64,000 nt of DNA from FEN-1279 sp964400285 (GTDB taxonomy: Bacteria > Bacteroidota > Ignavibacteria > Tepidaquicellales > Tepidaquicellaceae): assembly GCA_964400285.1 (NCBI GenBank), contig CAYNTK010000009.1, positions 56,417-120,416 of the forward strand, given 5' to 3'. This document shows, one piece after another, positions 53,929 to 61,379 of the stretch (its first letter is position 1; the number at the start of each line of letters is the position of its first letter). A program made the position numbers and the translations under genes. The notes under the pieces were generated by a model. It saw only the letters and a list, made by a program, of their open reading frames with translations, was not told where the DNA came from and searched no databases.

Positions 53929-56176
53929 GAGAGAGCTTATAAAAACGATTGCAGAAGAATTTAATTTATATGAAATTAAAGTCTCAGAGTATTTCGAAAA
54001 CTTGTTCGAAACTTTGATAAATGCATTTACTCATAACAAAAATGTAAATATTAGTGAATTTGGGAAATTTAAAGTAAAGGTTAAACTTAACAAGGAAGGG
54101 GAAAGAGAAAAAACAATTCTTTTCTCTCCCGTAAAGAAATTCGCACAGGAGGTAAATTACAATTTTAATCAATTATCCCCGATACAAATTAGAGTTCTCG
54201 ACGAAAAAAGTTTAAAAGAAAAACCTTTCGAAGAAAAATATGATGAAGAAATGGAAGAAATTATACTTATAGATTTTGAAGATACAACAAAAGAAATAGA
54301 GAGAGGAAAACATCATGAAATAGAATTACAAGAAGAAATAGAAGAAAAAATATTAATACCCGAATTAAAGTCAGATGAAATACCAGTCGAGGTTATACAG
54401 TTAGAAGACGTTAACATACCGAGAAGTCAAATCGAAATTCAGAAACCAATAATAGATGATGTTTCAAAAGAAAGTAATAGAATATTAGAAGAGCTTAGCT
54501 TTTCGGAAAGCATAAGGCTTTTAAAGGAATTATCAAATTGTAGTTTTTCCGAAATAAATTTTGTAGAAAATGAAGATGTAATTGAATTACCCAAAATTAT
54601 TTCTGATGAGGAAGAAGAATCCTTAAAATCTATTACAACTATTGATGCACAAGCAGAGCAAGAAGAATTGAAAAGAAATATTCCCGAAGAAGTTATCGAA
54701 AAAAGCGAAAACGAAAAATCTAAGTTAGAGATTATCGAAACAAAAGAAGTTGAGAAAAATGGAGAGATTTTAATTCCAGATGTTTCGGAAACCGAAATTG
54801 AAGAAAAAATCATACAGGATATTCCAGAAATTGAAGAACAGAAAATAATACAGGAAGAAATAGAAACGGAAGAACTTGGAAAGACAGAAGAGACCGACAC
54901 TAAGAAATCAAATGTAGATCTTGAAAAAGACCTTATACAGATGCTTGATGAAAGAAAAAAAATTCTCGATGAAATTCACAAACTGGAAAATATGGATATA
55001 TCTGATTTGGAAAAACTTGATTTTAAAGACGAAGAGATTTTATCTGAAGAGGATATGTATAACAAACCAAAGCAAAACATTTTTGTAGATGAAAACGGAA
55101 ATATATTGGAAAATTTATTGAGAGACATTTCCGATTCGAGTGAAACTGTAAAACCAACATCAAATATAGAAGAAGTTATCAACCAAGAAGATGAAATATT
55201 TCCCGAGTTAAAAGATGAAAAAACAATAGAAGACGAAAATACAAACAAATATTCAGACGAGATTTTAGGATTAGGGAAGGATTTTGAAAAAACAGATTTT
55301 GTTCCAGATGAAAGTCTAAACAATTTGGAAAATTTATTCAGTTCGATTTACGGTGAGAACAAAGGAGACGAAATTGTTTCCAAAGCTCAGGAAAAGGAAA
55401 TTTCTCTTAATAATCCAGAAATGAATGTATTCGATAAGTTACTTGATGAATCTCAGAAACAAGAAGAGGATATAACAATCCAGCAAAATGAAGCTAAGGA
55501 GATAGAAAATAATAATTTGGTATCTTTTAATGAACTTGAAAAACAATTTGTAACTTTTAAAACAGAAAAAAGTGAAGAACCAATAAAGGAAGAGGAAATA
55601 ACAACCGATAAAGATTTACCTGTGGAAAAAACAGAGGCGATAAAAACTTATGACGATATATTTAACTTGATAGAACCAAATGAAAAGAAAAAAGAGGAAA
55701 AAATACCCGAAACAATAGATGTAAAACCAAAAAAAAGATTTCCACCGATATTGAAACTCTTAATCCCAATAGCATTACTTGTGATAATAATTTTTTTAGG
55801 TATATATGCTTATAGACGTCTTGTCTATAAACCAAGCGAAGGTAGTTTCCAGACACAGATTATTGATACAACAAAACCGCAAACAAAAGATTCAATAATA
55901 TATGCAGATACAAACAAGGTGAAAACAAGTGATAACGGGAAGGTTGTGTATGATGAAAACGGATTTGTTATTAAAGAAAGCGAAAAGGGTTTTTTTATTT
56001 ATTTTGGTAATTACGAAAATCAGTATGAGCTTGCAAAGAAAATTAAAGAACTAAAGAGTAAAAATATTATAATGGAATACGAAAAAATCACATCTGAAGG
56101 AAAAGAATTATTTAAAATAAAAGCAGGACCATATAAAACTTTAGATGAAGCAAAAGCAATTATTCCGAAGCTGTAA
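53921..56176 (+). CDS. HU-domain - acidic linker - membrane span - SPOR fusion protein
   Basis: A 751-residue protein. Residues 1-90 form a HU-like DNA-binding domain (KRELIKTIAEEF, then NISEFGKFKVK and LFSPVKKFAQEVN). Residues 95-600 are a very long Glu/Ile/Lys-rich, probably disordered or coiled linker. One membrane span lies at about 612-632, and a SPOR domain at about 685-751 (FFIYFGNYENQYELAKKIK...FKIKAGPYKT). The topology places the HU domain on DNA and SPOR at peptidoglycan. It overlaps the preceding HU gene by 8 bases and the convergent lnt by 17. Confidence 0.86.
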   Translation: MNKRELIKTIAEEFNLYEIKVSEYFENLFETLINAFTHNKNVNISEFGKFKVKVKLNKEGEREKTILFSPVKKFAQEVNYNFNQLSPIQIRVLDEKSLKEKPFEEKYDEEMEEIILIDFEDTTKEIERGKHHEIELQEEIEEKILIPELKSDEIPVEVIQLEDVNIPRSQIEIQKPIIDDVSKESNRILEELSFSESIRLLKELSNCSFSEINFVENEDVIELPKIISDEEEESLKSITTIDAQAEQEELKRNIPEEVIEKSENEKSKLEIIETKEVEKNGEILIPDVSETEIEEKIIQDIPEIEEQKIIQEEIETEELGKTEETDTKKSNVDLEKDLIQMLDERKKILDEIHKLENMDISDLEKLDFKDEEILSEEDMYNKPKQNIFVDENGNILENLLRDISDSSETVKPTSNIEEVINQEDEIFPELKDEKTIEDENTNKYSDEILGLGKDFEKTDFVPDESLNNLENLFSSIYGENKGDEIVSKAQEKEISLNNPEMNVFDKLLDESQKQEEDITIQQNEAKEIENNNLVSFNELEKQFVTFKTEKSEEPIKEEEITTDKDLPVEKTEAIKTYDDIFNLIEPNEKKKEEKIPETIDVKPKKRFPPILKLLIPIALLVIIIFLGIYAYRRLVYKPSEGSFQTQIIDTTKPQTKDSIIYADTNKVKTSDNGKVVYDENGFVIKESEKGFFIYFGNYENQYELAKKIKELKSKNIIMEYEKITSEGKELFKIKAGPYKTLDEAKAIIPKL

Positions 56177-57824
56177 TTTTTTTCTTTTTAAATATTTTTA
56201 TAGGAATTACCGATAAGTAAAACGCAACCCCAACAATCAAGCAAGTAAAAGCAAAAACATCGCCGTTTGAAGTATAATATGTTTTATCACTCCTGATTCC
56301 GATGTCTCCTGCAAATAGAACCTTTTCATTTATCTCTGTCTTATTATATATGTTTCCATACGGGTCTATGATGCAGGAAATACCTGTATTCGCACAGCGG
56401 ATAATCCAACGTCTATTTTCAATTGCGCGGAGAATTGCATATTGATTGTGCTGGTAAGTTCCGAAAAGTTTTCCCCACCATGCATCGTTTGTAATTACTA
56501 CAGAAAATTGAGCACCTTTTCTGATAAAGTCGGAGAAGAAACCGGGGAAAACTGACTCGAAACATATTGCAGTATTAAATTTGTATTTGTTATCCAGAAG
56601 GAAAATAGTGGTATCTTCTCCCAGTTGATATGAACCAATGCCTACACCCCACTTGATTAAATTTTTCAAAAACGGAATTTTTTCCTGATAAGGCATTCGT
56701 TCACTTCCAATTACAAGCTTTATTTTATTATATTTTTGATACTGATTTTTTTCTTTACCTTTTTCGATTAAAATAGCCGAGTTATATGTATCATAATACT
56801 CACCACGGATGGAAAATTTCTTCGAGTCAACTTTTGCTTTAGACTTATTTTCATATACAACCAAATCTGGTGTTCCAGTTAAAACATTTGTGTTTGAACT
56901 GTCGCATGTATTTTTAAAAGTTTTGTATAAATCTTCATACGAATCATAGAGAAGGTAAAATGGAATTGCAGTTTCGGGTAAAACTATCATTTTAAGATTT
57001 GGATGCTTTGTTGATAGTTCTTTAATCATTTCGGAATAATCTCTTATTATAATTTCCTGCTTTGCTCCCCATTTGATCCAGGCATCAATATTTGGTTGAA
57101 TAACTCCAACTGTAATTTTCTCATCTGAGTTATTTAGATATTTTTTTTCAGGTGAGGAGATTGTCGTATAAATGTTTGGGAAAATATAAACAAGTAAAAT
57201 GGAAACTAAAACAAAAACATTTTTTTTCTTTTTAATTTCTATAAATATTTCGTTAGAATTGTCTTTAAGATTTTTGTATAAATAAAATAGTAGAACACTT
57301 AAAACGCATACCCAAAAGGAAATTCCATAAACCCCTGTATATTCGATATACTGGATTTTTTCGAGCGTCGTTGTAAATGCATTTCCTGCAAGGAGCCACG
57401 GAAACGTAACTTCGGTAACGGTTTGCAAATATTCGAATGCAACCCATATAAAAGGAAAAGCGAGAAGGTGAAAATTTGGAAATTGTTTTATCTTAACATT
57501 TCTCGAAACCGAATAATAAAAAATAGCAGGCAAAAGGTTGAAAATCGGATGTATCAGCATTACAAAAATTCCACCAAGAATTAAGAATCTATCCGCTGAT
57601 TCCCTTACTCCGCTAAGGGAAATCCATGATACGGCAATCAAGTCGGTAAAAATAAATGTGATGTAAATTCTTCGCAGAAGTTCCTTATAGTTATTACACT
57701 CTTCAATAATTTTAAGCAGTAAAACAAAACCTGCAAAAATTAAAAGATAAAAATTGACAGGAGGAAAAGCCAAACCAAAACAAATGCCGGTAATAAAATA
57801 TAAAAGAATATTTTTAAATTTCAT
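56160..57824 (-). CDS. lnt: Apolipoprotein N-acyltransferase
   Basis: A 554-residue inner-membrane enzyme that N-acylates lipoproteins. About seven spans flank a nitrilase-like domain. Its triad is visible: Glu in VLPETAIPFY, Lys in KYNKIKLVIGSE, and Cys in TAICFESVFPGFF. The usual PFGE after the Lys is IGSE here. NDAWWGKLFGTYQH and RAIENRRWIIRCANTGIS are typical. It shares a transcript with the PAP2 and ispF genes upstream (overlaps of 1 and 4 bases). Confidence 0.93.
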   Translation of the reverse strand: MKFKNILLYFITGICFGLAFPPVNFYLLIFAGFVLLLKIIEECNNYKELLRRIYITFIFTDLIAVSWISLSGVRESADRFLILGGIFVMLIHPIFNLLPAIFYYSVSRNVKIKQFPNFHLLAFPFIWVAFEYLQTVTEVTFPWLLAGNAFTTTLEKIQYIEYTGVYGISFWVCVLSVLLFYLYKNLKDNSNEIFIEIKKKKNVFVLVSILLVYIFPNIYTTISSPEKKYLNNSDEKITVGVIQPNIDAWIKWGAKQEIIIRDYSEMIKELSTKHPNLKMIVLPETAIPFYLLYDSYEDLYKTFKNTCDSSNTNVLTGTPDLVVYENKSKAKVDSKKFSIRGEYYDTYNSAILIEKGKEKNQYQKYNKIKLVIGSERMPYQEKIPFLKNLIKWGVGIGSYQLGEDTTIFLLDNKYKFNTAICFESVFPGFFSDFIRKGAQFSVVITNDAWWGKLFGTYQHNQYAILRAIENRRWIIRCANTGISCIIDPYGNIYNKTEINEKVLFAGDIGIRSDKTYYTSNGDVFAFTCLIVGVAFYLSVIPIKIFKKKKITASE

Positions 57825-58372
57825 CAGGTAAGCTTGATTTTAGAATTTATCTTTTCCCAAAGCGTAATGAATCCCCATCCGATAAGTAAACCGATAATAG
57901 TCCCACCTAAAATATCGGAAAAAAAATGCACTCCGCAAAAAACTCTCGATATAGCCATTAAAAAAGCACCTGTGTAAAAACCGTATTTCATCTTTGGATA
58001 GAAATGCGAAAAGAATAATGCACCCGCAAAATTATTTACTGCGTGTGAGGACGGAAACGAAAAAGAATCCGTACAACCCACAAGTAAGTGTACGCCTTGT
58101 AAGACATGGCATGGACGTATTCTCTGCACAAAGTCTTTAATAAAATGACTGCTAAACTGGTCTGTTATTGTTACGAGTAATATAACAAGCAGAGCAACAG
58201 TTCTGCCCTTTTTACCTCCTGCAATTACAAGATATAGCCACATTATCGCATAAAAAATAAACCAATGCTTTTCGACCGTGATGAAAGGCATTATTGCATC
58301 GGTAACGGGATTTGCAAGTGTTACGTTTATAAAATAAAATATACTGTTATCTATTGATTGTAATATGTTCAA
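57824..58372 (-). CDS. PAP2-family membrane phosphatase
   Basis: A 182-residue phosphatase with about five spans and all three PAP2 motifs: KDFVQRIRP (Kx6RP), FPSSHAVN (PSGH-like, SSH here) and SRVFCGVHFFSD (SRx5Hx3D). It may dephosphorylate undecaprenyl pyrophosphate, phosphatidylglycerol phosphate or lipid A. Genes for ispF and lnt on either side point to envelope lipid metabolism. Start and stop overlap both neighbours by a few bases. Confidence 0.9.
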   Translation of the reverse strand: MNILQSIDNSIFYFINVTLANPVTDAIMPFITVEKHWFIFYAIMWLYLVIAGGKKGRTVALLVILLVTITDQFSSHFIKDFVQRIRPCHVLQGVHLLVGCTDSFSFPSSHAVNNFAGALFFSHFYPKMKYGFYTGAFLMAISRVFCGVHFFSDILGGTIIGLLIGWGFITLWEKINSKIKLT

Positions 58373-58848
58373 TTTACTTGTTTATAAATTAATGCAACGG
58401 CTGAACAGACACAACCCTTTTTTTGTCCTACAAACCCAAGACCTTCGGAGGTAGTAGCTTTTATGGAAATATCTTTTGTTTTTAAAATTCCTGAAATGTT
58501 TTTTTTCATCTGCTCTAAGTATTTATAAACTTTCGGCTCTTCGAGAATTAGCATACAGTCTATATTTCCAACTTTAAATTTTTTCTTTGAAAGTAATTTG
58601 AAAGTTTCTTTTAATAAAATTAAACTCGATATATTTTTATATTTGGGGTCGGTGTTTGGGAACTGGTGTCCGATATCCTCGAATCCCGCCGCTCCAAGCA
58701 GAGCATCACAAACAGAATGTAAAATCACATCCGCATCCGAATGTCCGTCAAGCCCGACTTTATGCTGGATTTCCACTCCGCCGAGAATTAGTTTTCTGCC
58801 TTTTGCAAAGCGATGAACGTCGTAACCGTAACCGACTTTTGTATTCAT
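58369..58848 (-). CDS. ispF: 2-C-methyl-D-erythritol 2,4-cyclodiphosphate synthase
   Basis: A 159-residue enzyme of the non-mevalonate isoprenoid pathway. Metal ligands are Asp10 and His12 (GYDVHRF) and His44 (DGHSDADVILH). The C-terminal TTSEGLGFVGQKKG is conserved. The frame allows ATGs at 58857 and 58872, but the start at 58848 gives the normal family length. It heads the ispF-PAP2-lnt operon. Confidence 0.93.
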   Translation of the reverse strand: MNTKVGYGYDVHRFAKGRKLILGGVEIQHKVGLDGHSDADVILHSVCDALLGAAGFEDIGHQFPNTDPKYKNISSLILLKETFKLLSKKKFKVGNIDCMLILEEPKVYKYLEQMKKNISGILKTKDISIKATTSEGLGFVGQKKGCVCSAVALIYKQVN

Positions 58849-58911
58849 GTTTTTCATATTAAAAAATAACATATTATTTTTTAATATTTAATGCAATCCG
58901 AATAGCAAAAG

Positions 58912-58947
58912 TGTATAGAGTATATAGAGTCCGTAGAGTCTATAGAG
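58912..58947. repeat. 9-bp tandem repeat, four copies
   Basis: Four head-to-tail 9-mers of the form T-N-N-N-TAGAG (TGTATAGAG, TATATAGAG, TCCGTAGAG, TCTATAGAG) lie just upstream of ispF. With the two repeats that follow, it fills most of the 333-base gap before the HEPN gene; the rest is AT-rich without a visible gene. Confidence 0.6.
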
Positions 58948-58966
58948 TAAAAGCGTAAGAGCTAAC

Positions 58967-59003
58967 CGCAAAGTTCGCAAAGGAAATCGCAAAGAGCGCA
59001 AAG
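58967..59003. repeat. Interspersed CGCAAAG repeat
   Basis: CGCAAAG occurs four times at 58967, 58976, 58988 and 58997, spaced 9, 12 and 9 bases, alternating with short A/G spacers. It is a non-coding, low-complexity repeat. Confidence 0.55.
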
Positions 59004-59016
59004 GAAAAAAGCTCCA

Positions 59017-59085
59017 CCGCTCCAGAGGAGCGGAATGTTTGTAGCAAAAAGTATTTTCCCTCTATCTACCGCCCCAGCGGGGCGG
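59017..59085. repeat. Two tri-loop palindromes with a shared 3-prime tag
   Basis: CCGCTCC-AGA-GGAGCGG (59017-59033) is followed by AATGTTTGTAG. CCGCCCC-AGC-GGGGCGG (59069-59085) is followed by AATGTTAATAA. The stems differ but the 7-3-7 geometry and the AATGTT tag are shared with hairpins at 33495 and, in inverted form, near 61118 and 61169. Confidence 0.65.
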
Positions 59086-59181
59086 AATGTTAATAAATAT
59101 GAGCTTACAGATTATGCAATAATATTATAATTTCACATTTTGAAAAATTAGAGTAAATTATAAAAATAAAAGTTAATTATT

Positions 59182-61080
59182 ATGTGGAACGTTTCAAGCC
59201 CCCATATTTTAGATAGTTATAATAGGTCTGACATACATGAAAACATCTATTTGTGGATCGAAGTTTGGGACAATATGTTCGAAAATAAAAACAATCATTA
59301 CTATTACAGGATTGAACCAACCAATTTAAGAACGGCATTAGTACAAATAATCGATGATATTAATGTTGCAATCAAACTTAATAAGTCGATTAATAAAATA
59401 ATCAAGTATCTTACAGAAAAATTTGAGTATGCAATTTCTGTTGATTTTATAAGTGCCAATATATTTTCGCTTGAAATAAAAAAGTATCGAGAGATATTGA
59501 AAAAAAGTTATAATAATAACAATTATTTTGAAAATGATATTAAAGTATTTTCAAGCCACATATTACAAAAATTTAATGACGGTTTTTATTTTAATCAATT
59601 GTTTAATGATTTATTTAAAACAATTTTCTCGGTCGAATCAGTGTCGTTAAAGAAATTACTATCACTAAATAATTTTTTATTAATTGAACTGATTAGTAAA
59701 GGTTTTTCTTTTGAGACAGTTAAAGAATTACCTTTAAAATTATTTAGTAAAAATATCTCAACTAATTTAAAGGAAAGGAATAACGGCAAATATTATAAAA
59801 CTAATTTAGAATATCCATTAGACGATAATGCCTCTTTAGAAGAAAGGTTTTCTTTCATTAAATCTTTATTTAATGCCCCAAGTTATGAATGCGATATATT
59901 ATGTTTGGTAATGGGCGCAAAAGGGGAAATTGAAAACAATATTAAAATAGACGAAGTTGAATTTATAAACAAACTAAATATTGAATATCCATGGGAAGAT
60001 GGTAAAGAAGAAAAGTTGTATGTTTTTAATTTAATAGAAAAAGATTTAGAAAATTCGCCTTTTGTTAGGGCAAAAATAAGAAGAAAGGGAATTGATTTAT
60101 ATAAAATCATCGATGATGCTTTTGAAGTCGTTTCTAAAACAATTGATTTCTTAAAATATAAATATTCTTCAAGCGAAAGAAAAAATATAGAGCTTTCAAA
60201 AGCCTGGGCAGCTTTAGATTTAAATGGTAATATTATAAACCAGATGCCGGATTTTTCGCATTTGGGCGAATTACCAAAACATTACGAACCATCTGAAGTC
60301 TTATCTAATTATAATGATTCGGTACAGATAACACAAGAGCAAGGAAGGATATTTGGATTAAACTATAATACATTAGAATCAAATAAAATACATGTTGCTT
60401 TAGAATGGCTAAACAAAGCAACAATGTCAAGTTATTCTTACGATATATATTTTATGAATTTATGGATAGCGCTTGAATATTTAGTGAAAGAAAGTAACAT
60501 TAATATTCTTGAGTCTGTAACAAATAATTTACCTGCATTAATTTCTAATAGATTTTTATATGATATTCTACACAACTTACATGAAATTCATTTTATTCAA
60601 ATACATTTGAAAAGAATGAATATTGGAAATACGGAATTAGCTCAAAAGATAGGATTATACCCGATTGAAGGTAATAATATTTTTAAATATCACCCAATTG
60701 AATATGGTAAATCAATATCTCTGATAACAAGTTGGGTTAAAGATAGTTATGTAAAAAAAAGAAGTGAAGAAGTAGCAAATTGGTTTTTAAATAGCAAAGA
60801 ATTAGTTTCTGTCTTAAAAACCTTGTACAATAGAAATAAATATGATTTCAATATAATGTACAAAATTAGAAATAATATTGTTCATACTGCAGATGCAAAC
60901 AATGATTATTTAGGTTACTATTGTATACGATTGGAAGAAACCATAAATTTAATTCTTGAAGCTGTTATGCACGAGTTACAATATAATGGTGAGAAGAAAA
61001 TATCGGAAATTTTAGGTGTTCAAAAAATTCTTTATGATTTAAATATTGAGAATATTAAAGAAGGGATTTATCAAATTTAG
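59182..61080 (+). CDS. Large protein with C-terminal HEPN (ApeA-like) ribonuclease-type domain
   Basis: A 632-residue protein. The N-terminal 380 residues are not recognised. From about 400 the sequence is helical, with MNLWIALEYLVKESN (about 428-442) and the HEPN motif Rx4H at Arg563-His568 (KIRNNIVHTAD). This matches Apea-like HEPN domains, many of which are RNases in anti-phage or toxin systems. The gene is alone and very AT-rich, and has repeat clusters on both sides. No partner antitoxin gene is visible. HEPN is supported by the motif; the defence role is inference. Confidence 0.68.
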   Translation: MWNVSSPHILDSYNRSDIHENIYLWIEVWDNMFENKNNHYYYRIEPTNLRTALVQIIDDINVAIKLNKSINKIIKYLTEKFEYAISVDFISANIFSLEIKKYREILKKSYNNNNYFENDIKVFSSHILQKFNDGFYFNQLFNDLFKTIFSVESVSLKKLLSLNNFLLIELISKGFSFETVKELPLKLFSKNISTNLKERNNGKYYKTNLEYPLDDNASLEERFSFIKSLFNAPSYECDILCLVMGAKGEIENNIKIDEVEFINKLNIEYPWEDGKEEKLYVFNLIEKDLENSPFVRAKIRRKGIDLYKIIDDAFEVVSKTIDFLKYKYSSSERKNIELSKAWAALDLNGNIINQMPDFSHLGELPKHYEPSEVLSNYNDSVQITQEQGRIFGLNYNTLESNKIHVALEWLNKATMSSYSYDIYFMNLWIALEYLVKESNINILESVTNNLPALISNRFLYDILHNLHEIHFIQIHLKRMNIGNTELAQKIGLYPIEGNNIFKYHPIEYGKSISLITSWVKDSYVKKRSEEVANWFLNSKELVSVLKTLYNRNKYDFNIMYKIRNNIVHTADANNDYLGYYCIRLEETINLILEAVMHELQYNGEKKISEILGVQKILYDLNIENIKEGIYQI

Positions 61081-61104
61081 TTAAGAGGGAGCATTTCTAG
61101 TCTT

Positions 61105-61181
61105 CTCCAAACAGGGCGCTCCTACGGAGCTTTTTTTTGGGGGGGGATTCTTTTCTACAAACAGGACACTCCTTCGGAGCT
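61105..61181. repeat. Two palindromic repeats, the first doubling as HEPN-gene terminator
   Basis: GCTCC-TAC-GGAGC (61118-61130) runs straight into eight T (61131-61138), then eight G, and can terminate the HEPN transcript 37 bases after its stop. A second copy, CTCC-TTC-GGAG, lies at 61169-61179. Both are preceded by CAAACAG, the reverse complement of the tag seen at 59017. Confidence 0.6.
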
Positions 61182-61264
61182 AAAGCGTGTTAGAAATTGA
61201 GAAATGTTTAATTATGAATGTTGAATTATAAATGAAGAGCATAGAGCGTTTTTTCAAAGAGGGG

Positions 61265-61333
61265 CACAGAGAAGACACAGAGTTGCACGGAGACATCACA
61301 GAGGGACACAGAGTATTCACAAAGTACACCGAG
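61265..61333. repeat. Seven CACAGAG-type units at about helical spacing
   Basis: CACAGAG or one-to-two-base variants start at 61265, 61276, 61286, 61297, 61307, 61318 and 61327, mean spacing near 10.5 bp. The rest of the 299-base gap between the HEPN gene and dinB is AT-rich, with imperfect repeats of AATTCATAATTA just before the dinB stop and no visible gene. Confidence 0.6.
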
Positions 61334-61379
61334 AAAAGAATTCACTCAGCATTCATAATTAAGCATTTAGAATTCATAA

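Noticed and set aside
58912..59003. Replication origin or iteron array
   Set aside because: The 9-mers and CGCAAAG repeats are not DnaA boxes, no initiator gene is near, and similar low-complexity repeats occur elsewhere in the window.
61265..61333. CRISPR array
   Set aside because: Units are only 7 bases with 2-4 base spacers and degenerate. There are no 20-40 base repeats with unique spacers and no cas genes.
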